Assembly: GCA_947498445.1 (NCBI GenBank)
Contig: CANMLK010000002.1
Span: forward strand, 1-55,663
Length of the DNA stretch: 55,663 nt
Direction: 5' to 3'
From: Beijerinckiaceae bacterium
GTDB taxonomy: Bacteria; Pseudomonadota; Alphaproteobacteria; Rhizobiales; Beijerinckiaceae
The position numbers and the translations under genes were made by a program. Positions 1-7,433 of the stretch are shown one piece after another. The stretch's first letter is position 1, and each line of letters opens with the position of its first letter. The notes beneath the pieces are model-generated. The model saw only the letters and a program-made list of their open reading frames with translations. It was not told where the DNA came from and ran no database searches.

Positions 1-541
1 AGGCGTCGGGATGCGGCTTGGGCAAAAGGTTCGCCGCGACGATGTCGAACACATCCTCGAACAGGTGAGCAAAGCCCAGCCGTTCGCAGGTGCGCAGCGC
101 GTGGTCGCGTGAGCCGTTGGTGAGAATGAGCCTGCGGCCCGGCAGCGCGGCGATGGCGCCGGCCAGCGTCAGATTGGGCTCGATATTCGAGCGGTCGATG
201 TCGTGCACGAATTCAAGAAAGGCGTGCGGATCAATGCCGTAATCGTCGATGAGGCCGCGCAGCGTGGTGCCGTGGCGCTGATAATAATATTTTTGCAGCG
301 CGCGCGTGGAGAGCCCATCCAGCCCAAAGAGATGACACATGAAAATAGTCATGCGGTCATCAATCTTCGGCCACAGGTCGCTGTGGGGCGGATAGAGCGT
401 GTTGTCGAGGTCGAAGACCCACGTGTCCACGTGAGCAAAGCGCGCGCGGGGATTGCCAGCGCCGGTCTTCAGAGCGTCCGGCGTTGCAGCGAGATGTTCG
501 CTCAACGCCGGGGGCTTTGGCGCTGCGGGACGCTTGCTCAT
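1..541 (-). CDS. Pyrimidine 5'-nucleotidase, HAD superfamily (3' end missing)
   Basis: Translating the minus strand from the ATG at 541 gives 180 codons running off the left edge. A HAD motif I, VFDLDNTLY, lies near residues 42-50, and the second HAD motif (ILTNGS) near residue 140. The spacing and the helical cap sequence between them match the SDT1-like pyrimidine 5'-nucleotidases, soluble enzymes that dephosphorylate UMP/CMP-type nucleotides. The start overlaps the argB stop by one base (TGATG), so it is probably translated together with argB; a gene of this type next to argB is common in Hyphomicrobiales. The C-terminal catalytic Lys/Asp motifs are mostly outside the window. Another small-molecule HAD phosphatase is possible. 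Confidence 0.85.
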   Translation of the reverse strand, partial: MSKRPAAPKPPALSEHLAATPDALKTGAGNPRARFAHVDTWVFDLDNTLYPPHSDLWPKIDDRMTIFMCHLFGLDGLSTRALQKYYYQRHGTTLRGLIDDYGIDPHAFLEFVHDIDRSNIEPNLTLAGAIAALPGRRLILTNGSRDHALRTCERLGFAHLFEDVFDIVAANLLPKPHPDA

Positions 542-1437
542 CAGCGCGTGATGAGCGTGCCCGCACCGTGATCGGTGAGCAGCTCCACGAGAACCGCGTG
601 GGGCGTCTTGCCGTCGAGAATGACGACGCCTTCCACACCCTGCTCCAGCGCGTAGATGCACGTCTCGACCTTCGGGATCATGCCGCCGGTGATGGTGCCG
701 TCGGCGATGAGGTCGCGGATTTGCCCGACAGACAGCTCCTTGATGAGCTGCTTGTTCTTGTCGAGCACGCCGGGCACATCGGTGAGGAACAGAAGGCGCT
801 TGGCCTTCAGCGCGCCCGCAATAGCGCCAGCGAATGTGTCGGCGTTGACGTTATAGGTCTCGCCGTCCGCGCCCTGCGCAATAGGCGCGAGTACAGGAAT
901 AAGTTCGCGACCCAGCACCTGGTCGAGCACGGTCGTGTCCACAGTCTTCGGCTCGCCGACAAACCCCAGATCGACAATGCGTTCAATACGGGAATCGGGG
1001 TCCATGATGGAGCGCGTCACCTTTTCGGCGGTGACCATGTTGCCATCCTTGCCGCACAGACCGATGGCGCGGCCGCCTTCATTGTTGATGAAGCCGACGA
1101 TCTGCTTGTTGATGGAGCCGGCGAGGACCATTTCGACGATCTCGACCGTCGCCTTGTCGGTGATGCGCAGGCCAGCCGCGAACTCAGACTTGATGCCGAG
1201 CTTGGCCAGCATGGCGCCAATCTGCGGCCCGCCGCCGTGCACGACGACCGGGTTCACGCCGGACTGCTCAAGCAGCACCATGTCACGGGCAAAGTTGCGG
1301 GCCACCTTGTCGTCGCCCATGGCATGTCCGCCGTATTTCACCACAACGATGGCCTCGTCGTAGCGCAGCATGTGCGGCAGCGCCTGCATGAGGACGGCGG
1401 CCTGCTCCTGCGGGGAAATGTTGGGCGCTTCGGTCAT
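541..1437 (-). CDS. argB: Acetylglutamate kinase
   Basis: Phosphorylates N-acetyl-L-glutamate, the second step of arginine synthesis, in the cytoplasm. The product is 298 residues, usual for ArgB. The amino-acid-kinase fold shows the N-terminal KYGGHAMG nucleotide-binding segment (about residues 34-41), the [11 protein letters not shown] loop just after it, and the C-terminal DGRI-like segment [15 protein letters not shown] that closes the family. The reading frame is open further upstream to 1569, but that part is Arg-rich and overlaps engB; the ATG at 1437 begins the family's usual N-terminus. It lies 70 bases after engB and overlaps the nucleotidase start by one base, so all are probably one transcript. 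Confidence 0.95.
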   Translation of the reverse strand: MTEAPNISPQEQAAVLMQALPHMLRYDEAIVVVKYGGHAMGDDKVARNFARDMVLLEQSGVNPVVVHGGGPQIGAMLAKLGIKSEFAAGLRITDKATVEIVEMVLAGSINKQIVGFINNEGGRAIGLCGKDGNMVTAEKVTRSIMDPDSRIERIVDLGFVGEPKTVDTTVLDQVLGRELIPVLAPIAQGADGETYNVNADTFAGAIAGALKAKRLLFLTDVPGVLDKNKQLIKELSVGQIRDLIADGTITGGMIPKVETCIYALEQGVEGVVILDGKTPHAVLVELLTDHGAGTLITR

Positions 1438-1507
1438 GGCGTTTTCCGGCGTTCGGATGCTGCGATGGTGCGCGTTTGTAGTGCGAGCGCGACGGCGGCG
1501 CAATCGC

Positions 1508-2194
1508 TCACGCGGTCGCGGTTTTCTCGGCCAGCAGCCTGGCGATGGCGGAGCGCAGGTCCGGCACACACTCGCCGGTGCGCGATGATGTGAAGATCGT
1601 GTGCGGATAGGCGGCGGGGCGGCGCTTCAGCGCCTCCAGCGCATCGTCGATGCGCGCCTCGACTTCCGATTTCTTCACTTCGTCGCGCTTGGTGAGCACG
1701 ACCTGATACGAGACTGCCGATTTGTCCAGCAGATCGAACATCTGCTTGTCGACGTCCTTCACCCCGTGCCGACCGTCAACGAGAACGAAAACGCGTGCGA
1801 GGGTTGAGCGTCCCCGCAGATAATCCTTCATCAGCTTTGTCCAGGACGCGATCTTGTCCTTGGAGGCGGACGCATAGCCATAGCCAGGCATGTCGACCAG
1901 ACGCATGGTTTCAGCGCCGGGCGCGCCGCCCAGCGCGAAAAAGTTGAGCTGCTGCGTGCGGCCGGGCGTGTGCGACGTGCGGGCCAGCGCATTGCGGCCT
2001 GTGAGCGCGTTCAACAGCGAGGACTTGCCCACATTGGAGCGACCGGCGAAGGCGATCTCGGGCGCACCGAGCGGCGGCAAATTGTCGGACTTGGCTGCTG
2101 CCCAGATGAAATCGCACGGACCAGCGAACAGAAGCCGGCCCGCTTCAAGGAAGGGGCCGGCGTCATCGTCTGATTGATTGGCTGCGTCGTTCAC
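1508..2194 (-). CDS. engB: Ribosome biogenesis GTPase EngB/YsxC
   Basis: Essential small GTPase that assists assembly of the large ribosomal subunit. All G motifs are visible: G1 GRSNVGKSS (about residues 51-59), G2 TPGRTQQ, G3 DMPGYGYA, G4 TKRD and G5 SSRTGE. I chose the GTG at 2194 because a good ribosome-binding site, GGAGG, lies six bases upstream; this gives 228 residues. The frame is open to 2290, but that longer version overlaps the end of yidC and adds an unconserved Arg-rich leader. It follows yidC by 44 bases and precedes argB, as in many Hyphomicrobiales. Confidence 0.95.
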   Translation of the reverse strand: MNDAANQSDDDAGPFLEAGRLLFAGPCDFIWAAAKSDNLPPLGAPEIAFAGRSNVGKSSLLNALTGRNALARTSHTPGRTQQLNFFALGGAPGAETMRLVDMPGYGYASASKDKIASWTKLMKDYLRGRSTLARVFVLVDGRHGVKDVDKQMFDLLDKSAVSYQVVLTKRDEVKKSEVEARIDDALEALKRRPAAYPHTIFTSSRTGECVPDLRSAIARLLAEKTATA

Positions 2195-2238
2195 GAGGCC
2201 TCCGTCGGGACGCCCCGCGCGGGGCCTCGCATGTCTGG

Positions 2239-4122
2239 TTAGCTTGGGGTCGCAGAGTTCCTGCGGAAGAGGCCGGCGAGATTTCCCCAAAGCTCGATTT
2301 TAACGCCTTGCTTGCGCATGATGTAATATTGCTGCGCCAGCGACAGAACGTTGTTCCATGTCCAGTAGATCACGAGACCGGCCGGGAATGCGCCGAGCAT
2401 GAACGTGAAGATAATCGGCATCCAGGCGAACAGCGCCTTCTGGATAGGATCGGTCGGCTCCGGGTTCATCTTCATCTGAACGAACATCGAGATGCCCATC
2501 AGAATCGGCCAGACGCCAACCCACAAGAAGGGGCCGATGACAGGAATAAGGGTCGGGTTGAAAGGCAACAGGCCGAACAGGTTGAACAGGTTCGTGGGAT
2601 CGGGGCCGGACAAATCCTGAATCCAGCCGAAGAACGGCGCATGACGCATTTCGATGGTGATGAAGATGACTTTGTAGAGCGCGAAGAACACCGGGATCTG
2701 CACGACAATGGGCAAGCAGCCCGCGATCGGATTGATCTTCTCGCGTTTGTAGAGCTCCATCAGCTCCTTCTGGAGCGTTTGCTTGTCGTCGGTATATCGC
2801 TCCTGCAGCGCTTTCATCTCGGGCTGCACAGCCTTCATCTTCGCCATCGACACGTAGCTGCGGCTGGCGAGCGGGAAGAACACGAGCTTGATGAGAACCG
2901 TCACGACGAGGATCGCGACGCCGAAATTGCCGACGAACTGATAGATGTAATGGATGAGCCAGAACAGCGGCTTGGTGATGAAGTAGAACCAGCCCCAATC
3001 GATCATCAGGTCGAAGTTCTTGATCTGCAGGGCGGCCTGATATCCATCGATGATCAGGGTTTCCTTGGCACCCGAGAAGATGCGGTGCGTCGCCTCGAGA
3101 CTGGCGCCGGGGGCGACGGTGCGGCCTTCCTCAAGAAAATCTGATTGATAGTTGCGTGCATTGGCGGCGCCCATCGCAGCGAAGCGCGCTTCGAACGCGA
3201 CGTTCTGCTCGGGAATGACAGCCGTCGCCCAGTACTTGTCGGTGATGCCAACCCAGCCGCCCGTTCCCTTGAACAAACGCGTCTGCTTCGGCTCCTTCTC
3301 GACGTTGTCGTAGGTGTATTCCTGCACACGCGATTCGCCGACGACCCCGACAAAGCCTTCATGCAGGACGACGTAGCCTTCGGTCTTCGGCTTGCCGACG
3401 CGCGAGGTGAGCGCATAAGGGAACAGGGTTACAGGCTGCTCAGTCTTGTTCTCCACCACGTTGCGGATGGTGAACATGTAGCTGGCATCCACCGACACGA
3501 TGCGGCGAAAAATCAGGCCCTGCCCGTTGTCCCATGTCAGGGTCACAGGCTTGTTCGCGGTCAGCGTCTGGCTGTCGGCGGTCCAGAGCGTATCAGGACG
3601 CGGCGCGACGACGTTCGTTCCCGGCTGGGCGACGTAGCCCGATTCCACAAAATAGGGGTGGGGTGAGCCGGCCGGGTTCAGCAAGCTGATTGTCGCGCTG
3701 CCAGGCTGGATCGTCTCGCGGAACTGGGTCAACCGCACATCGTCGATGCGGCCGCCGCGCAAGTTGATCGAGCCAGACAGGCTCGGCGTGTCAATGCGCA
3801 CGCGGGGTGCGCCTTCAAGCGCCTGCTCACGGGTGAGGCCAAAAACAGGAACCGGCGCTGGCGAAGGGGTGGTCGGCGCAAGTGTCGGGGCGGGCGCACC
3901 GGGAACCACGGCTTGCGGCGCAGCGACGCCAGGCGCAGCAGTCGAGGGCGCGGGCTGGGTGGCTTGCGGCGGCGTCGCCTGCTGAGGCAGCTGCGCCTGT
4001 TGCTGTGTCTGCTGCTGGCGTTGACGCTGGGCTTCGGGAACGCCGTAAAAGAAGTTCCAGCCAACAATGACCAGAAGGGAGAGGCCCATGGCTATAAATA
4101 GGTTCTTCTGGTCCTCGCGCAT
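2239..4122 (-). CDS. yidC: Membrane protein insertase YidC
   Basis: Inserts and folds inner-membrane proteins, alone or with SecYEG. The N-terminal membrane segment (about residues 6-26) is followed by a Gln/Pro/Ala-rich linker (to about residue 95), the large periplasmic P1 domain, and the conserved C-terminal 60KD_IMP core with five membrane segments starting near residue 365. Length is 627 residues from the ATG at 4122, usual for proteobacterial YidC; a GTG two codons upstream (4128) is an alternative. It lies 75 bases after rnpA. That gap is too short for yidD, which often sits between these two genes in other bacteria. Confidence 0.96.
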   Translation of the reverse strand: MREDQKNLFIAMGLSLLVIVGWNFFYGVPEAQRQRQQQTQQQAQLPQQATPPQATQPAPSTAAPGVAAPQAVVPGAPAPTLAPTTPSPAPVPVFGLTREQALEGAPRVRIDTPSLSGSINLRGGRIDDVRLTQFRETIQPGSATISLLNPAGSPHPYFVESGYVAQPGTNVVAPRPDTLWTADSQTLTANKPVTLTWDNGQGLIFRRIVSVDASYMFTIRNVVENKTEQPVTLFPYALTSRVGKPKTEGYVVLHEGFVGVVGESRVQEYTYDNVEKEPKQTRLFKGTGGWVGITDKYWATAVIPEQNVAFEARFAAMGAANARNYQSDFLEEGRTVAPGASLEATHRIFSGAKETLIIDGYQAALQIKNFDLMIDWGWFYFITKPLFWLIHYIYQFVGNFGVAILVVTVLIKLVFFPLASRSYVSMAKMKAVQPEMKALQERYTDDKQTLQKELMELYKREKINPIAGCLPIVVQIPVFFALYKVIFITIEMRHAPFFGWIQDLSGPDPTNLFNLFGLLPFNPTLIPVIGPFLWVGVWPILMGISMFVQMKMNPEPTDPIQKALFAWMPIIFTFMLGAFPAGLVIYWTWNNVLSLAQQYYIMRKQGVKIELWGNLAGLFRRNSATPS

Positions 4123-4197
4123 TCTCACAAACCCTGTGTCGCAAACTCTATTGGGGCTGCTGAAGCGCCGCCCCGCCGATGGCCAAGAAGTCGTCTG

Positions 4198-4680
4198 TTA
4201 TCTAGATTTGGACGGAGTTTTCCGCCCTTTCGATCGCGCCGGCTTGTCGCCGATGAGGCGCATTGCCCGGCCTAGTTCGCTCACGAGCCGGTCAAACCCG
4301 GTCGCAAGCGCCTCGCGGCGAGCAACAATCACATAATCGAAGCCGGGCTTGGCCTCCAGCGGCGCCGCGCGACGAAGCGCCTCGCGCAGGCGACGGCGCA
4401 TCCGGTTGCGCTCAACCGATCCGCCGGCCTTTTTGGTGACCGTGAAGCCGAAACGGGCCGGGCCCGCACCGTCTTCTTCGCCATGCTCGCGGGCCGTTTC
4501 TTCGCCATCCTGGCGGGCGATGGCCTGAAGGCTGAAGGAGGCTGCATGAAACCGCGCTCCCTTGGCGGCGTTGAGAAATTGCGCACGGTTGCGCAAACCC
4601 TCAGGCCAAGGCGCAGACAAGCAACCGGTTAGGCGGGGTTGAGGCGCGGTCGCTGTGACTGATGCGCCGGAGCCGGTCAT
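4198..4680 (-). CDS. rnpA: Ribonuclease P protein component
   Basis: Protein subunit of RNase P, which removes 5' leaders from tRNA precursors. The RNR signature is clear (ERNRMRRRLREALR, about residues 90-103), preceded by FGFTVTKKAG and followed by DYVIVARREA. Length is 160 residues from the ATG at 4680, longer than the usual ~120: there is a ~20-residue N-terminal extension and an acidic insert (about residues 58-73, rich in Glu and Gly) before the first conserved strand. The upstream frame stays open to 5085 but overlaps rpmH, so the start at 4680, 32 bases after rpmH, is preferred. Confidence 0.92.
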   Translation of the reverse strand: MTGSGASVTATAPQPRLTGCLSAPWPEGLRNRAQFLNAAKGARFHAASFSLQAIARQDGEETAREHGEEDGAGPARFGFTVTKKAGGSVERNRMRRRLREALRRAAPLEAKPGFDYVIVARREALATGFDRLVSELGRAMRLIGDKPARSKGRKTPSKSR

Positions 4681-4712
4681 GGCTGGCTCGCGATAAGAGA
4701 GGCTGGGGGCGT

Positions 4713-4847
4713 TCAGGCGGACAGGCGCTTGCGGCCGCGAGCGCGGCGAGCAGCGATGACCCGACGGCCGCCTACAGTCGCCATACGGGACCGAAAACCA
4801 TGACGGCGCTTGCGCACGATCTTGGAAGGTTGGTACGTCCTTTTCAC
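4713..4847 (-). CDS. rpmH: 50S ribosomal protein L34
   Basis: A 44-residue, very basic protein that matches L34 over its whole length: it begins [19 protein letters not shown] and ends in [10 protein letters not shown]. The start is a GTG at 4847 with GGAGA about eight bases upstream. It is the first gene of the rpmH-rnpA-yidC-engB-argB run and has its own promoter at 4998-5027. The frame continues upstream to 5060 but only as unconserved sequence through the promoter region. Confidence 0.97.
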   Translation of the reverse strand: MKRTYQPSKIVRKRRHGFRSRMATVGGRRVIAARRARGRKRLSA

Positions 4848-4997
4848 GGGTCTTCTCCGGTTGCTGGAGACCGGCCCGGGCGCGGCGCGTCCGCAGAGCT
4901 GGTCTATTAACGTCAAAAACGCCGCCCCGCCTCCGCTGCTGCGGACATCCCGAGCGAGCGAAAAAGCGACGTCGGCGTCGCCGAAATCGAGTGCGGC

Positions 4998-5027
4998 CAT
5001 ATACGGGAAAGCGGGCGAACAAGTCAA
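4998..5027 (-). promoter_or_regulatory. Probable sigma-70 promoter of rpmH
   Basis: On the minus strand TTGACT (5027-5022) and TATATG (5003-4998) are separated by 18 bases, close to the housekeeping consensus. It lies about 150 bases upstream of the rpmH GTG and directly downstream of the 25-bp tandem repeats. This is a sequence match only. Confidence 0.6.
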
Positions 5028-5039
5028 TTGACGGCAGGA

Positions 5040-5139
5040 CCTTTTCCGCGCACCGCGCAATTAGCCTTTTCCGCGCACCGCGCAATTAGCCTTTTCCGCG
5101 CACCGCGCAAATCGCCTTTTGCGGGCGTCGCGCAAATGT
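5040..5139. repeat. Four-copy 25-bp tandem repeat upstream of rpmH
   Basis: Copies start at 5040, 5065, 5090 and 5115. The first two are identical, the third differs only at its 3' end, and the fourth is diverged (about seven changes). Each unit starts CCTTTTCCGCGCACCGCGCA and ends in an A/T-rich tail. The array ends 13 bases before the -35 box of the rpmH promoter, so it lies where an upstream promoter element or regulator would bind. Confidence 0.9.
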
Positions 5140-5198
5140 GAGGCGCTTCGACGCGCCTGTCCGTGCACGCTTGCGGCCGACAGTCTATGTTGCCGACG

Positions 5199-5999
5199 AT
5201 GACACATCAAACCGACGTTGCCGCCCCCAAGAAGCGAAGTCCATGGCTGCGCCTTGCGCCGCTGATCGTGCTGATTCTTGCGCTCGGCGCGGCACTGGCG
5301 TCGGGCGCGGCGAGCGTTCTCAGTCTTGAAAATCTTCTGGCAAGCCGCGAATCTATGTCGAGCCTCATCGAACGCAACCTGCCGCTGGCGATTGGCCTTT
5401 TCGTGCTGGCCTATGCGGCGATTGTCGCCGCCTCCATTCCCGGCGCGTCGCTTTTCACCTTGTCGGGCGGGCTGCTGTTTGGCGGATGGCTAGGCGGCGC
5501 GGCTGCCGTCGTTGGCGCCACAGCGGGGGCCACGTTGCTGTTTCTGGCCGCACGGACCTCTCTGGGCTCTTTTCTTGCCGAACGCGCGGGCCCAAAGATC
5601 GAGCGGCTTCGCGCCGGCTTCCAGAAGGATGCGGTCTCCTACCTGCTGTTTCTGCGGCTGGTGAGCGTTTTTCCGTTCTGGCTGGTCAATCTGGCTCTGG
5701 CCGTCACGGGCGTGAAGCTGCGGACCTTCGTGTGGACGACCTTTGTCGGCATCATGCCCGCCACGCTGGCTTTTGCACTGGCTGGAGCGGGCCTTGGGTC
5801 GATCGCCGACCAGAAGCAGAAGGCCTATGAGGCCTGCATCGCGGCCAACGGCGCCACCGCCTGCACGCTTGGCATTTCGCCGCAGGACCTCGTGACGCGC
5901 GAAACATTGATCGCCATAACAGCATTGGGAATCATGGCTCTCATCCCCATCATCCTGCGACGCTTCCGATCTGCGAAAGAAGGGCGGTCCAATGGCTGA
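5199..5999 (+). CDS. TVP38/TMEM64 (VTT/DedA-like) membrane protein
   Basis: Integral inner-membrane protein of the SNARE-associated/VTT family, a relative of DedA proteins and probable lipid scramblases. A first membrane segment follows the basic RSPWLR near residue 20; the VTT core includes IPGASLFTLSGGLLFG, the Gly/Ala-rich segment after it, FLRLVSVFPFWLVNLA and a late GIMPATLAFALAGAG. A small Cys-containing soluble loop and a last membrane segment with a basic tail follow. Start is uncertain: ATG at 5199 or 5187, or GTG at 5163; none has a good ribosome-binding site. The stop overlaps the next gene by eight bases, so the two are coupled. VTT proteins and this kind of flavin oxidoreductase often occur side by side; the substrate is unknown. 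Confidence 0.88.
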   Translation: MTHQTDVAAPKKRSPWLRLAPLIVLILALGAALASGAASVLSLENLLASRESMSSLIERNLPLAIGLFVLAYAAIVAASIPGASLFTLSGGLLFGGWLGGAAAVVGATAGATLLFLAARTSLGSFLAERAGPKIERLRAGFQKDAVSYLLFLRLVSVFPFWLVNLALAVTGVKLRTFVWTTFVGIMPATLAFALAGAGLGSIADQKQKAYEACIAANGATACTLGISPQDLVTRETLIAITALGIMALIPIILRRFRSAKEGRSNG

Positions 6000-7416
6000 C
6001 GCGCTGCGCCCGGATCTTTGCGTCATTGGCGCGGGCTCTGGCGGATTATCCGTCGCGGCCGCAGCCGCTGCGATGGGGGTGAGTGTCGTCCTCATCGAAA
6101 AAGGCGAGATGGGCGGCGATTGCCTGAACTATGGCTGCGTGCCCTCAAAGGCGCTGATTGCGGCCGCGCGCACGGCGCAAACCATGCGGGAGGCCGGACG
6201 CTTTGGCGTGCACGCCACAGAGCCGCGCGTCTCCATGGAGGACGTGCGCAAGCATGTGCGCGGCGTCATCGACGGCATCGCGCCCAACGACAGTGAAGAG
6301 CGCTTCAAGGCGATGAACGTGCGCGTCATCCGCGCAGCGGCGAAATTTACCGGCCCCGACAAGCTGGAAGCGGGCGGTTTTGAAATTCGCGCGCGCCGGT
6401 TTGTCATCGCAACCGGATCGGCCCCCGCCGTTCCGCCGATCCCCGGCATTGAGCTGACGCGCTATCTGACCAACGAGACCCTGTTCGATCTTGAAGAACT
6501 GCCGCATCGGCTCGTCATCATTGGCGCCGGGCCCATCGGGCTCGAAATGGCCCAGGCGTTTCGCAGGCTGGGCAGCGAAGTGACCGTGCTGGAAGCAGGC
6601 CGCGCTCTTGCGCGCGAAGACGAGGAACTTGCGCGGCCCGTCATTGACGCGTTGGTGCGCGAAGGCGTCCTCATCCGCGAGGGTGTGAAGATTTTGCGCT
6701 GCGAGGCGACAGCGCGCGGGGCCCGAATCGTCCTGCCTGCGGGCTCGGTGGAAGAATTCATCGACGCCACGCATGTTCTTGTCGCCACGGGCCGCAAGGC
6801 CAACGTGCACAACCTTGGACTGGAGGCCGCCAACGTCCAGTTCGACAACAAGGGTGTGAAGGTCAACGCGGGCCTGCGCACATCGAACAAGCGCATCTAC
6901 GCCATCGGCGACGTTGCGGGCGGCGCGCAGTTTACCCACGCGGCCAATTATCACGCGGGCCTCGTCTTGCGTTCGGCGCTGTTTCGTCTGCCGGTGAAAG
7001 TGAAGCCGGAGCTTATTCCGCGCGTCACCTACACCGATCCGGAAATTGCCGTCGCAGGCCTGAGCGAGGCGCAGGCGCGCGAAAAGCACTCCAAGCTGCA
7101 AATTTTGCGCTGGCCATTTGCCGAAAACGACCGCGCGCGGGCCGAGCGGCGCATTGAAGGACATATCAAGGTGGTCGCGTCTGCTGACGGGCGGATCCTG
7201 GGCGCGGGAATTGTCGGCGCGCATGCGGGCGAATTGATCGCACCCTGGCAATTGGCGCTGACGAAGGGCCTCAAGCTCGCCGATATGGCGAATATCGTAT
7301 TGCCCTACCCGACGCTGTCAGAGGTTTCGCGGCGGGCGGCTTTGCTGCATTATCAACCGAGCTTGCGCCGGCCCGCGCTGAAGCGGCTGCTGGCGTTTAT
7401 GCGCTGGTTCGGTTGA
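5992..7416 (+). CDS. FAD-dependent class-I pyridine nucleotide-disulfide oxidoreductase (mercuric reductase-like)
   Basis: A 474-residue flavoprotein of the lipoamide dehydrogenase/mercuric reductase family. An N-terminal FAD-binding GAGSGG (about residues 13-18) is followed by the redox-active pair GGDCLNYGCVPSK (Cys44 and Cys49), an NAD(P)-binding IIGAGPIGLEMA near residue 180, the FAD motif AIGDVAGG near 305 and the C-terminal dimerisation domain. The catalytic His of the usual HPT-x-x-E motif is Tyr here (PYPTLSE); I recall Tyr at this place in other VTT-linked members. There is no N-terminal metal-binding domain and no C-terminal vicinal Cys pair, so mercuric reductase activity is not supported. 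It overlaps the VTT gene, suggesting electron transfer linked to that membrane protein. The substrate is unknown. Confidence 0.88.
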   Translation: MADALRPDLCVIGAGSGGLSVAAAAAAMGVSVVLIEKGEMGGDCLNYGCVPSKALIAAARTAQTMREAGRFGVHATEPRVSMEDVRKHVRGVIDGIAPNDSEERFKAMNVRVIRAAAKFTGPDKLEAGGFEIRARRFVIATGSAPAVPPIPGIELTRYLTNETLFDLEELPHRLVIIGAGPIGLEMAQAFRRLGSEVTVLEAGRALAREDEELARPVIDALVREGVLIREGVKILRCEATARGARIVLPAGSVEEFIDATHVLVATGRKANVHNLGLEAANVQFDNKGVKVNAGLRTSNKRIYAIGDVAGGAQFTHAANYHAGLVLRSALFRLPVKVKPELIPRVTYTDPEIAVAGLSEAQAREKHSKLQILRWPFAENDRARAERRIEGHIKVVASADGRILGAGIVGAHAGELIAPWQLALTKGLKLADMANIVLPYPTLSEVSRRAALLHYQPSLRRPALKRLLAFMRWFG

Positions 7417-7433
7417 GGAGTTCGCATTCCGCC

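Larger units (their letters stand above)
4848..5198. other. Intergenic region between divergent rpmH and the VTT gene
   Basis: This 351-base stretch holds the rpmH leader, the rpmH promoter (4998-5027) and the tandem repeat (5040-5139). No RNA gene or further credible coding frame is seen. No clear promoter for the plus-strand VTT gene was found; it would have to lie within or just after the repeats. Confidence 0.6.

Noticed and set aside
203-1593. Long plus-strand open frames over the nucleotidase, argB and engB region
   Set aside because: They are reverse shadows of GC-rich minus-strand genes; the translations have no recognisable domain, while the minus strand shows clear HAD, ArgB and EngB motifs.
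5040-5139. CRISPR array or replication origin near rpmH
   Set aside because: The 25-bp units are directly adjacent without spacers, so no CRISPR. No DnaA boxes were seen, and rpmH is not the origin neighbour in most alphaproteobacteria.
5992-7416. Mercuric reductase (merA) and a mercury-resistance operon
   Set aside because: No N-terminal heavy-metal domain, no C-terminal vicinal Cys pair and no merR, merT or merP nearby.
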